From: Chlamydiae bacterium RIFCSPHIGHO2_12_FULL_27_8
GTDB lineage: Bacteria; Chlamydiota; Chlamydiia; Chlamydiales; SM23-39
Direction of reading: 5' to 3'
Length of the DNA: 16,444 nt
Assembly: GCA_001796155.1 (NCBI GenBank)
Contig: MGLU01000068.1
Span: 1 to 16,444, forward strand
Shown: positions 1 through 7,287 of the stretch, piece by piece
Layout: each line of letters opens with the position of its first letter
Numbering within the stretch: position 1 is the first letter of the stretch
Translations under genes and position numbers: made by a program
The notes under the pieces: model-generated
Told to the model about the DNA's origin: nothing
Seen by the model: the letters and a program-made list of their open reading frames with translations, nothing else
The model's database searches: none

Positions 1-388
1 GATAAAGAGGCATTGAAGCAGTTAGTGTTTTTCCTTCCCCGGTCTGCATCTCTGCTATATTTCCATAATGCATTGCTATAGCACCGATCATCTGAACGTC
101 ATATGGAATCATGTCCCATTTCTGATTGTATCCTGATATATGAAATTCCTGACCTACCAATCTTCTGCATATATTTTTTACAAGAGCAAAAGCTTCAGGC
201 AAAAGAGCTTCTAATGTTTCGCCATTATTGTATCTTTTTTTAAATTCAGATGTTTTAGATAAAACTTCTTCTTCACTTAGCTTTTGATAGCCGTCTTCAA
301 TTTCATTAATTAATTTTACGGTTTTAAAGTATTTTTTAATCTTTCTAGACTGATGAGTTCCGAAGATTTTTTTAAGCAAACCTAGCAT
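1..388 (-). CDS. secA: SecA preprotein translocase ATPase, N-terminal part (cut by window edge)
   Basis: SecA is the cytoplasmic motor ATPase that pushes unfolded preproteins through the SecYEG channel. Only the first 129 codons lie here; the gene runs out through position 1. It starts with ATG at 388-386 and reads MLGLLKKIFG, the usual SecA opening. Near residues 88-100 is SGYNQKWDMIPYD, followed by GNIAEMQTGEGKT, which carries the Walker A motif of nucleotide-binding domain 1. The wording between them is closest to what I remember of chlamydial SecA. The gene is divergent from the acetyltransferase gene at 599 and has a good promoter candidate in the gap. The Shine-Dalgarno match before the start is weak. 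The family assignment is firm; the C-terminal domains cannot be judged. Confidence 0.95.
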   Translation of the reverse strand, partial: MLGLLKKIFGTHQSRKIKKYFKTVKLINEIEDGYQKLSEEEVLSKTSEFKKRYNNGETLEALLPEAFALVKNICRRLVGQEFHISGYNQKWDMIPYDVQMIGAIAMHYGNIAEMQTGEGKTLTASMPLY

Positions 389-413
389 TTTATAGACTCA
401 TTATTTTGTTATT

Positions 414-442
414 ATTTTATAGTAATTAATTTTTTATCTCAA
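414..442 (-). promoter_or_regulatory. Putative sigma70-type promoter of secA
   Basis: On the minus strand a -35 box TTGAGA (442-437) is followed after 17 bases by a -10 box TAAAAT (419-414). This would start transcription near 407, about 20 bases before the secA ATG. Both boxes are close to consensus and the spacing is ideal, but chance matches are common in DNA this AT-rich. Confidence 0.45.
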
Positions 443-444
443 GC

Positions 445-468
445 TATCTTTAGTAGTAAGTAAAGATA
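445..468. repeat. 8-bp perfect inverted repeat between secA and the acetyltransferase gene
   Basis: TATCTTTA (445-452) and TAAAGATA (461-468) are perfect reverse complements around an 8-base centre. The repeat sits just upstream of the secA -35 box, where an operator could lie. It is not followed by a T-run on either strand, so it is not a normal terminator. The rest of the 389-598 gap is very AT-rich, with nothing else that I can name. Confidence 0.35.
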
Positions 469-598
469 AAAAATTTAATTTAAATGTTTAATTATTACAT
501 GTATATATTAATTTTTTTAATTTAAATTTTTTTTTGTTATTTATATTTTTTTCTTAAATTAGTAAAATATCTAAATAAAATTTGAAATTTGGTAAAAA

Positions 599-1123
599 AT
601 GTTAGAAGGTAGAAATCTTAAAATAAGAGCTATGAGAGACATAGATCTGCCTTCTTTGTATTTATTGATTGAAAAATCATATGTTCAAAATGAGTTTTTT
701 ATTAATAATTTAGAATCAGAGTACCATTTTAAAGAAAATTTTCTAAAAGACGGCTTTTGGTCTGAACATAGACAATTTGCTGTTATTACCAATTTAAAAA
801 ATGAAATTATAGGTTCAATTTATATGCAAAAATCGAATATTTTTGATTTTTGTGATCTAAAATATATTATTTTTGAAGAAAAAAATAGAGCTAGAGGGTA
901 CACGAAAGAAGCTTTATTTATTTTTTCAAATTTTCTTTTTTTGAAAAAAAATATAAATAGAATTCAGCTTGCCATTCCAAATTATCATAGAGCTTCAATA
1001 GCTATTGCACAAAAATGTTTTTTTACTTTTGAAGGTATTGCAAAAGAAGCAATGTATTTTAATGGTGAGTATTTAGATTTATGCATATATTCAAAACTTA
1101 AAAGAGATCTTGCTAAAAATTAA
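599..1123 (+). CDS. GNAT-family N-acetyltransferase (RimJ/RimL-like)
   Basis: This 174-residue protein has the outline of a GNAT acetyltransferase that moves an acetyl group from acetyl-CoA to an amine. The N-terminus LKIRAMRDIDLPSLYLLIE matches the usual opening strand and first helix. The acetyl-CoA loop region is NRARGYTKEALFIF (about residues 97-110), a diverged form of the R/Q-x-x-G-x-G/A motif A. A late segment, NYHRASIAIAQKCFF, matches the N-x-x-S-x-x-x-x-x-K-x-G/C-F pattern of RimJ/RimL relatives. The substrate cannot be read from sequence; protein N-termini, spermidine-type amines and antibiotics are all possible. It stands alone on the plus strand between divergent secA and convergent nth. 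Only one base separates its stop from that of nth. No strong ribosome-binding site is visible. Confidence 0.75.
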   Translation: MLEGRNLKIRAMRDIDLPSLYLLIEKSYVQNEFFINNLESEYHFKENFLKDGFWSEHRQFAVITNLKNEIIGSIYMQKSNIFDFCDLKYIIFEEKNRARGYTKEALFIFSNFLFLKKNINRIQLAIPNYHRASIAIAQKCFFTFEGIAKEAMYFNGEYLDLCIYSKLKRDLAKN

Positions 1124-1124
1124 A

Positions 1125-1739
1125 CTAAAATAATTTGCAGATAGGACAATTTTCTTTTTTATGTGATTTTGCTTTGCAAAATTCTCTTCCAAACAAAATA
1201 AATTGAAGATGTAGTTTTTTCCATGATTTTTTTGGAAAAATTTCTTTTAAATCTTTTTCAGTTGTTTTAACAGTTTTTCCATTTGTGAGTCCCCATCTTT
1301 TAGAAAGTCTATGAATATGAGTATCTACAGGAAATGCATCTTTATTAAATCCCTGGATCATTACAACTGAAGCTGTTTTATGTCCTACTCCCGATAGTGA
1401 TTCCAGATCTTCAAAAGTATCCGGAACTTTTCCGTTATATTTTTCTAAAATGATTTTAGAAAGATTTTTTAAAGCTTTAGCTTTAGTTTTATAAAGGCCT
1501 ATAGGTTTAATAATGTTTTCAAGTTCATGTAAATCAATTTTTACAAAATCTTTAGGAGTAGAAGCTTTTTTAAAAAGTGTTTTTGTTATTTCATTTACTT
1601 TTTTATCTGTAGCTTGTGCAGATAATACTACCGCAACTAAAAGCGTAAAAACATCGCTATGATCTAAAAATATCTTGGGATTTGGATATAATTTATCTAA
1701 AATTTTACAAATTATTTTTGCTTTTTCTTTTTTTGTCAT
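1125..1739 (-). CDS. nth: Endonuclease III-type DNA glycosylase/AP lyase, lacking a complete Fe-S cluster motif
   Basis: Nth removes oxidised pyrimidines from DNA and nicks the abasic site in base excision repair. I choose ATG at 1739, which gives 204 residues and overlaps the mnmE TGA in an ATGA junction; ATG at 1751 (208 residues) is also open. The helix-hairpin-helix LSGVGHKTA carries the catalytic lysine (K121). VDTHIHRL carries the catalytic aspartate (D139). The C-terminus is odd: E. coli Nth binds a [4Fe-4S] cluster with C-x6-C-x2-C-x5-C, but here only C188-x9-C198-x2-C201 is present and the protein ends three residues later. Catalysis should remain possible, but the cluster may be absent or bound differently. 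It is translationally coupled to mnmE. Confidence 0.93.
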   Translation of the reverse strand: MTKKEKAKIICKILDKLYPNPKIFLDHSDVFTLLVAVVLSAQATDKKVNEITKTLFKKASTPKDFVKIDLHELENIIKPIGLYKTKAKALKNLSKIILEKYNGKVPDTFEDLESLSGVGHKTASVVMIQGFNKDAFPVDTHIHRLSKRWGLTNGKTVKTTEKDLKEIFPKKSWKKLHLQFILFGREFCKAKSHKKENCPICKLF

Positions 1740-3091
1740 TTTCCAATACAAAAGTTTTTGAAAATTGAAGATAAAATATCTTCAGTAATGTCAAAACCTA
1801 TTATATCGTTTAAAGAATTTAAACAAAGTCTCATATCAAAAGAGAGAAATTCAGCAGAAATTTTTTGTAAATTTTCTCTGACATGTTTTAAATGTAAAAT
1901 TGCTTTGTCTAAAGCATTTTTATGTCTTTGGTTTGTTAATAGAAGATCTTCTTCAAAAATATTTGGATTATTTAAAGAGATACTTTCGATTAAATCTTTT
2001 AGTTTCTCTATATTTATTTTTTGTTTTGCAGATATTTCAACTATATAATCGTGTTTTATTTCTTTTAGAGGTTTAGAAAGATCAATTTTGTTCCATGCTA
2101 TTATAAATTTTTTATTTTTTAATAATTTTAAAAGTTTTTTTTCTTCTTCATTTATTTGTTTTGTAGAATCCAAAACTAAAATATTTATATCAGCTTCTTT
2201 CAAAACTTTTTTAGATCTTGCAATACCTTCTTTTTCAATAAGAGCGTTTGTTTTTCTAATTCCGGCAGTGTCTACAATTTTATATGATAAATTTCTAATA
2301 GTTATAAATTCTTCTAAAACATCCCGTGTAGTTCCGGCTATATTTGTAACTATAGCTCTATCTTTTTTTAATAAAGTGTTTAATAAGGAAGATTTTCCGA
2401 CATTTGGAGGCCCGATTATTGCTAAAGTTAGGCCTTCTTTGATTATTTTTCCATCATTATAAGTTTGAGAAAGATTTTGCATTTTATTCAATACTTGATC
2501 GATATCATTTTCCAAATCTTGAAAAGATTTAAATTCCAAATCTTCTTCCGGAAAATCCACCCAAGCTTCTAAAATTCCTGCGATATCTATAAGTTCTTTT
2601 TGAAAGTTTTTAATTTCTTGAAAAAGAGCCCCTTCAAGATTTTTTTTTGCAGCTTTTAGGGAGGCTTCATTATTTGCGGAGATTAATTCTTCGATAGCTT
2701 CAGCTTGTGTTAAATCAATTTTTTTATTCAAAAAAGCTCTAAGAGTGAATTCTCCCGGTTTTGCTTGTCTTGCTCCGGCTTTTAAAACTCTTTCAAAAAC
2801 CTTTCTTGTTATTAAAATACCCCCATGGGCATTTATTTCAATAATATCCTCACCTGTATAGGTATTTGGACCTCTTAATACTGAAAGCATTACCGTATCA
2901 ATAATATTTTTTTCTTCATCTAAAATTTTTCCGAAATGAAGAGTATTAGATTCTAAATTAGAAAGATTTTTTGAAAAAAATGTATTTGCTATTTCTATCG
3001 AATCTTTTCCGGATAGTCTAATTATAGAAATAGCACCTTTCCCAAAAGCAGTAGAAATAGCTGAAATAGTATCTTGATAATAACTTGTCAT
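1736..3091 (-). CDS. mnmE: tRNA modification GTPase MnmE (TrmE/ThdF)
   Basis: MnmE works with MnmG to put the carboxymethylaminomethyl group on U34 of tRNAs that read split codon boxes. The 451 residues match the usual length (E. coli 454). The order is an N-terminal folate-binding domain (about 1-118), a helical domain, and an inserted G domain with GPPNVGKS (227-234), GTTRD (253-257), DTAG (274-277) and NKID (334-337). The C-terminus is the required catalytic CIGK (448-451). No MnmG gene is in the window. It is the first gene of an operon with nth. The start ATG at 3091 gives the expected N-terminus but has no clear ribosome-binding site. Confidence 0.98.
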   Translation of the reverse strand: MTSYYQDTISAISTAFGKGAISIIRLSGKDSIEIANTFFSKNLSNLESNTLHFGKILDEEKNIIDTVMLSVLRGPNTYTGEDIIEINAHGGILITRKVFERVLKAGARQAKPGEFTLRAFLNKKIDLTQAEAIEELISANNEASLKAAKKNLEGALFQEIKNFQKELIDIAGILEAWVDFPEEDLEFKSFQDLENDIDQVLNKMQNLSQTYNDGKIIKEGLTLAIIGPPNVGKSSLLNTLLKKDRAIVTNIAGTTRDVLEEFITIRNLSYKIVDTAGIRKTNALIEKEGIARSKKVLKEADINILVLDSTKQINEEEKKLLKLLKNKKFIIAWNKIDLSKPLKEIKHDYIVEISAKQKINIEKLKDLIESISLNNPNIFEEDLLLTNQRHKNALDKAILHLKHVRENLQKISAEFLSFDMRLCLNSLNDIIGFDITEDILSSIFKNFCIGK

Positions 3092-3117
3092 AAAATTTAT
3101 TTAAATTTATTAAAAAT

Positions 3118-3147
3118 ATTATCCCATAATATATTTTCCGGAATCAA
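3118..3147 (-). promoter_or_regulatory. Putative promoter of mnmE-nth
   Basis: On the minus strand TTGATT (3147-3142) and GATAAT (3123-3118) are separated by 18 bases. Transcription would start about 20 bases before the mnmE ATG. It lies between mnmE and the repeat cluster that precedes the divergent ATPase gene. Support is consensus similarity only. Confidence 0.45.
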
Positions 3148-3210
3148 TTTAAATATATATTTTAATGGTAAGTTCCTTAATATTAGTTTATTGTAAATGT
3201 CTTGATTTTT

Positions 3211-3263
3211 AATGGTCAAAAATTTACCATTCAGTGGTGAATAATTAACCATTAAATGGTGAA
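3211..3263. repeat. Iterated 22-bp palindromic repeats upstream of the ATPase gene
   Basis: Three units start exactly 22 bases apart, at 3211, 3233 and 3255. Units 1 and 2 share the form A[A/G]TGGT-N9-ACCATT (3211-3231 and 3233-3253) and differ at 5 of 21 positions. Unit 3 repeats only AATGGTGAA before running into the gene. AATGGT and ACCATT are perfect reverse complements, so each unit is a palindrome. The right arm of unit 2 and the left arm of unit 3 form a 13-base palindrome, ACCATTAAATGGT (3248-3260). A further lone AATGGT lies at 3164-3169. The repeats overlap the possible upstream ATG (3256) and the GGTGA ribosome-binding site (3258-3262) of the ATPase gene. Operator-like autoregulation is an inference. 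Confidence 0.8.
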
Positions 3264-3267
3264 ATAT

Positions 3268-4500
3268 ATGTTTAATAGATTTTTAGAACGTAAGTTATTG
3301 GAAATGATAGACTTTTTTCCAATAGTATTGTTAATGGGACCAAGACAATCCGGCAAGACTACATTAGTGAAAATGATTAAAGATATAAAAGAATATACTT
3401 ATGTCACTTTTGATGATTTAAAAATTGCGGCTAGTGCTAATAGTGATCCGTTAGGTTTTGTTTCCCAATTAAAGCTTCCTGTGATTATTGATGAAGTGCA
3501 AAAATGTCCGGAAATTTTTCATGCTATCAAGCAAAAAGTTGATGAAAACAGAAAGGCTAGCATGTTTGTTTTAACAGGATCGGCTAATCCTTTGATGATA
3601 CCAAAAATTTCCGAATCATTATCAGGCAGAATAGGGTTGATAAATTTATGGCCATTATCATTTGGTGAGATTATAAGAAAACGAGAAAAATTTATTGATC
3701 AAATTTTTAATGAAAATTTTTCATATCAAACAATTAAAAAAATTACAAAAAATGAATTAATTTTAAGATTTATAAAAGGAGGTTTTCCAACAATTCAACA
3801 AGATCTTTCATTTGAAATGATTAATGAATGGTGTAATTCATATTTAACGACAATACTTCAAAGAGATATTAAAAATTTAGCAAATATTGAAAAGGTTAGC
3901 GATCTATCCAACTTAATGCAATTTCTATCAATTAGAAGTTCTAATTTAATTAATTTTTCAGAACTTTCAAGGACGAGTAAAATTGCAGGATCAACTTTAA
4001 AAAGATATTTAAATTTATTGCAGACACTTTTTATTATTTATTTTCATCAGCCATGGCATAATAATTTAACCAAAAGACTTGTAAAGGCAACGAAATTATA
4101 TTTAGTTGATACAGCTTTATTGATCAATATCTTATCTATCGATCAAAAAAGATTAGAAATGGATTCTAATCTTTTTGGTCAAATTTTAGAAAATTATATT
4201 TCTATAGAACTTCATAAAATTGCTATTTGGTCTAAAAAAAATATAAAATTTTATCATTATAGGAATCAAGGCGGCGAAGAAATTGATATAATATTAGAAA
4301 GTTCATTAAAAGAAGTTGTAGCAATAGAAATTAAGGCCTCTTCAAATGTAAAGCCTGATGATTTTAAAGCAATTAAAAATCTTCAAAATCAAATCAAAGA
4401 TAATTTAATAAAGGGAATAGTTTTGTATATGGGCGATCAAATTATTCCTTTTGGAAAAAATCTTTATGCGATGCCGATAAATTCGCTTTGGGATCTTTAA
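3268..4500 (+). CDS. AAA_14/DUF4143 family ATPase
   Basis: This 410-residue protein belongs to the archaeal-type ATPases common in accessory DNA of bacteria and archaea. Its cellular role is not established. I see Walker A GPRQSGKT (24-31), Walker B PVIIDEVQK (71-79), a sensor-like VLTGSAN (101-107) and SLSGRI. A DUF4143 domain with a winged-helix-like middle follows. The C-terminus has GGEEIDIIL and then AIEIKAS, a spacing that resembles a PD-(D/E)xK nuclease core. I prefer ATG at 3268 because GGTGA lies 5 bases upstream; ATG at 3256 adds four residues but has no ribosome-binding site and lies inside the repeats. Its stop codon overlaps the ruvA stop on the other strand by two bases. The gene interrupts an otherwise minus-strand core region and may have been acquired. 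Confidence 0.88.
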   Translation: MFNRFLERKLLEMIDFFPIVLLMGPRQSGKTTLVKMIKDIKEYTYVTFDDLKIAASANSDPLGFVSQLKLPVIIDEVQKCPEIFHAIKQKVDENRKASMFVLTGSANPLMIPKISESLSGRIGLINLWPLSFGEIIRKREKFIDQIFNENFSYQTIKKITKNELILRFIKGGFPTIQQDLSFEMINEWCNSYLTTILQRDIKNLANIEKVSDLSNLMQFLSIRSSNLINFSELSRTSKIAGSTLKRYLNLLQTLFIIYFHQPWHNNLTKRLVKATKLYLVDTALLINILSIDQKRLEMDSNLFGQILENYISIELHKIAIWSKKNIKFYHYRNQGGEEIDIILESSLKEVVAIEIKASSNVKPDDFKAIKNLQNQIKDNLIKGIVLYMGDQIIPFGKNLYAMPINSLWDL

Positions 4501-5081
4501 ATCTTTTGTAAAGCTTTAGTGATAAGCTGACTTAACGTTAAATCTTTTTCATCTTTTGTGATGGACTGAACTGCTTTATTTGCCTGAGAGACGGAATAAC
4601 CTAAATTCATAAGGGCATTAATGGCATCTGAAATTAAATAATTTTGTGTTTTAGATTGATTTGAAATAATTTTTGTATCTAAAACTTTAAATTTATCTTT
4701 GAGTTCTAAAATTAGTCTTTCTGCAGTTTTTTTTCCTACATGTGGAATTTTAGATAGAAGTTTAACGTCTGCATTGGAAATTGCTGAATATAAATTTTCG
4801 ATATCAAGATAGCTGAGAATCAGGATAGCAGTTTTTGCACCTATTCCAGAAACGGAAATCAAAATTTCAAAAATATCTTTTTGAAGTTTTGTTGAAAAAC
4901 CGTATAAAGTATGGGAATCTTCTTTTACTGCCAAATATACATAAACTTTTAAATTTTCTGAATTTTGTAGTTCATTTTGAAAAGATTGGGGAACGAAAAT
5001 TTTATATCCGATTCCATTTACATCTAAAATAACTTTTTGATTATCTATTTCTACAACTTTTCCAATAAAATATTCAAACAT
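4497..5081 (-). CDS. ruvA: Holliday junction DNA helicase subunit RuvA
   Basis: RuvA binds four-way DNA junctions and loads the RuvB motor for branch migration. The 194 residues are close to the usual length (E. coli 203). The N-terminal OB-fold begins MFEYFIGKVVEI. Two helix-hairpin-helix motifs follow, around GIGAKTAILIL and VGKKTAERLILEL. The C-terminal RuvB-contact domain includes DAINALMNLGYS. The start lies inside the end of ruvC (8-base overlap), with AAGG seven bases before the ATG, so the two genes are probably translationally coupled. RuvB is not in the window. The stop TAA overlaps the stop of the convergent ATPase gene. Confidence 0.97.
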   Translation of the reverse strand: MFEYFIGKVVEIDNQKVILDVNGIGYKIFVPQSFQNELQNSENLKVYVYLAVKEDSHTLYGFSTKLQKDIFEILISVSGIGAKTAILILSYLDIENLYSAISNADVKLLSKIPHVGKKTAERLILELKDKFKVLDTKIISNQSKTQNYLISDAINALMNLGYSVSQANKAVQSITKDEKDLTLSQLITKALQKI

Positions 5082-5589
5082 TTTTGTACCTTATTTTTTC
5101 TAAAAAATTTATTTCATGAGCATGGCAAATAGCTAAAGCAAGAGCATCTGCAGCATCTTCCGGGGTTGGAATTTTTTCTAAATTCAAAAGCATTTTAATC
5201 ATTTTCTGAACCTGTTCTTTTGAAGCTGCACCATTACCTACAACAGAAAGTTTTGCTTTCTTTGGTGCATATTCAAATATAGGAATATTATTTTTTTCAG
5301 CTGCTATTATAACAGAACCTCTTGCCATTCCAAGTTTAATTGCTACGCTTATATTTTTTTTTACAAATTGTGTTTCAATAACAACAGAATCAGGTTTAAA
5401 TTTTTCAATCAGTTTTTCAACTGAAGAAAAAATAACGAAATATTTTTTTGTTAAAGTCATTGAAGGATTTGGTTTAATTGCTCCATAGTCTAAAGCTAAG
5501 TAATTATTTCCTTCCACTTTTACAATCCCATAACCTGTAATTTTTGTTCCGGGATCAATTCCAATTATAATAGGCAATATTTTTTCCAA
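5074..5589 (-). CDS. ruvC: Crossover junction endodeoxyribonuclease RuvC
   Basis: RuvC cuts Holliday junctions as a dimer to resolve recombination intermediates. The 171 residues match the family (E. coli 173). Acidic catalytic residues are visible in GIDPGTKITGYG (first Asp), VVIETQFV (Glu) and PEDAADALALAICHAH (two Asp). The start is TTG at 5589: an in-frame TAA lies two codons upstream, no ATG lies before the conserved GIDPG, and the ribosome-binding site is weak (AAGAAAA). It follows trkH by 54 bases on the same strand and overlaps ruvA. Confidence 0.96.
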   Translation of the reverse strand: MEKILPIIIGIDPGTKITGYGIVKVEGNNYLALDYGAIKPNPSMTLTKKYFVIFSSVEKLIEKFKPDSVVIETQFVKKNISVAIKLGMARGSVIIAAEKNNIPIFEYAPKKAKLSVVGNGAASKEQVQKMIKMLLNLEKIPTPEDAADALALAICHAHEINFLEKIRYKNV

Positions 5590-5643
5590 ATTTTCTTAAG
5601 TAAATTTAAATACCATAATCTGATAAATTTATCTTTATATTTT

Positions 5644-7275
5644 CTATTTTTCCCAAAACATAGGAAAGAAAAGTAATAGAATAATAAAATATTCTAGTCT
5701 TCCAAGAAGCATTAAAAAACCGGAAAGAAGTTTTGAAAGAGGATGCATAAATGCAAAAGATGTAGCCGGGCCTGCGACACCGAAGGCAAAACCTACATTA
5801 TTAAGCATGCATGCAACAGAGCTTATAGAAGATTCCAAATCAATATGATTAAAAGAATATATTAGTGTTCCAATTATACTAAATCCGAAAGCTAAAATAA
5901 AAAATGAAAGAACTGTGCTTGCAGTATTTAAATCAATTTGTTTTTTCCCGATTCTAACAAATCTAACTAATGAAGGTCTAAATATTGATTCCACTTTATT
6001 TTTTAGAATTTTATGGAGTATATAAAATCTTGATGTTTTAATTCCTCCGCTTGTAGATCCGCTCATTCCGCCGATATACATTAAAAGAAGTAAAATTAAT
6101 TGTGTTCTCCATGGCCAGTAAGAAACATCTGTTGTTACAAATCCTGTTGATGTTTGGGCGGAAATAGCATGAAAAGTTCCGTCTCTTAAAGCTCGCATAA
6201 AATTATATGTTCCATTTTCCGCTCCTTCTAAAGAAATAGCTTGAGCTCCTACTAATGTATATATTACTACACCGCTTCCTATAATAATTACTGCAATGTA
6301 AAGAAGAAAATCAGGTTCGTAAATTCTAAAGAACTTGCCTTTTAAAATATGAAAATAAAGTGCAAAGTTTATACTTCCGATAAACATAAAAATTATTATT
6401 ACCCATTCTGTTAAATAGCTGTTATAATAAGCTATACTATCATTTTTTATAGTAAATCCTCCTGTAGATAAATTGGAAAATGTTATACAAAAAGCATCCA
6501 ATACCTGCATATTTTTATTTGTTAATAAAAGAGTAAAAATTTCAAGTATGGTTAAACCAATATATAGTTTCCAAAGAAGAGAAGCTGTTTCTTTTATTCT
6601 TGGAGCTACAGATTCCTTTATCGGGCCTGTCATTTCAGCATGAAGCAAAAATTTTCCTCCAACTGCAAGAGCCGGTAAAACCGTCAAAAATAAAACAACT
6701 ATTCCAAGACCTCCAAGCCATTGAATAAAACTTCTCCAAAACAATATACCTTCAGAAACTGCTTCAATACCTTGAAGCAATATTTTATCTGAACTGTCTT
6801 TGACAGGTTTTATTGTCCCAAAAAAAACATAATCTTTTTCAGGATGAGGAAGTTTATTTTTTATTATATACGGCACTTCTTTCCCGTCTTTATACAGTTT
6901 TGGGCACATTATAGTTGCACCTGTTGTTGTAAGACCTGAAATTGACTCAAAAATGCAGTCAACAGGATCGCTGAGTGTTTTAGAATAATAAAACGGCAAT
7001 GCAGAAATAATAGTTGTGAAAACCCAAACTAAAACTACTATCAAAACACTTTCTTTCCTGTAATATACTCCGGTTGTTTTTCTCGAAAAAAACCTAAAAA
7101 TTATAGCTAAAAAAAGACAAGAAATTATGGATTCTAAAAAAGCAGTTGTAGATTTTGGGCTTAAAGATGCATCGATATAATCAAAATAGACAGAAACAAA
7201 CAGAGGAGCAATTAAAACTATAGAGAAATAAAAAAGAAAATTTCCAAGAACTCTAAAAACTTCTTTATATCTCAC
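5644..7275 (-). CDS. trkH: TrkH-type potassium uptake channel
   Basis: TrkH is the inner-membrane, potassium-conducting subunit of the Trk system and is gated by TrkA. The 543 residues contain four pore-loop repeats: TTTGA (116-120), STGGF (270-274), TSTGF (375-379) and NNVGF (492-496). Many hydrophobic segments flank them, for example 12-30, 76-94, 186-204 and 450-472. The C-terminus LLGRLEYFIILLLFFPMFW is typical of the family. Between pore loop 1 and the next helix is a long hydrophilic stretch (about 123-175), well over the roughly 15-20 residues of E. coli TrkH; it should face outward. The start is GTG at 7275 with AGGAG nine bases upstream. The gene follows trkA by 12 bases, so the two subunits are made together. 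Confidence 0.96.
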   Translation of the reverse strand: MRYKEVFRVLGNFLFYFSIVLIAPLFVSVYFDYIDASLSPKSTTAFLESIISCLFLAIIFRFFSRKTTGVYYRKESVLIVVLVWVFTTIISALPFYYSKTLSDPVDCIFESISGLTTTGATIMCPKLYKDGKEVPYIIKNKLPHPEKDYVFFGTIKPVKDSSDKILLQGIEAVSEGILFWRSFIQWLGGLGIVVLFLTVLPALAVGGKFLLHAEMTGPIKESVAPRIKETASLLWKLYIGLTILEIFTLLLTNKNMQVLDAFCITFSNLSTGGFTIKNDSIAYYNSYLTEWVIIIFMFIGSINFALYFHILKGKFFRIYEPDFLLYIAVIIIGSGVVIYTLVGAQAISLEGAENGTYNFMRALRDGTFHAISAQTSTGFVTTDVSYWPWRTQLILLLLMYIGGMSGSTSGGIKTSRFYILHKILKNKVESIFRPSLVRFVRIGKKQIDLNTASTVLSFFILAFGFSIIGTLIYSFNHIDLESSISSVACMLNNVGFAFGVAGPATSFAFMHPLSKLLSGFLMLLGRLEYFIILLLFFPMFWEK

Positions 7276-7287
7276 AAATGATTTCTC

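Noticed and set aside
445..468. Terminator for a gene ending in the secA gap
   Set aside because: No gene ends there, since secA and the acetyltransferase gene are divergent, and no T-run follows the stem on either strand.
1758..2462. Plus-strand open frames inside mnmE
   Set aside because: They are opposite a complete MnmE with all GTPase motifs; their products are Phe/Ile/Ser-rich, as expected for antisense of AT-rich coding DNA.
3211..3263. CRISPR array
   Set aside because: Units are only 21 to 22 bases and directly adjacent with one base between; there are no spacers and no cas genes.
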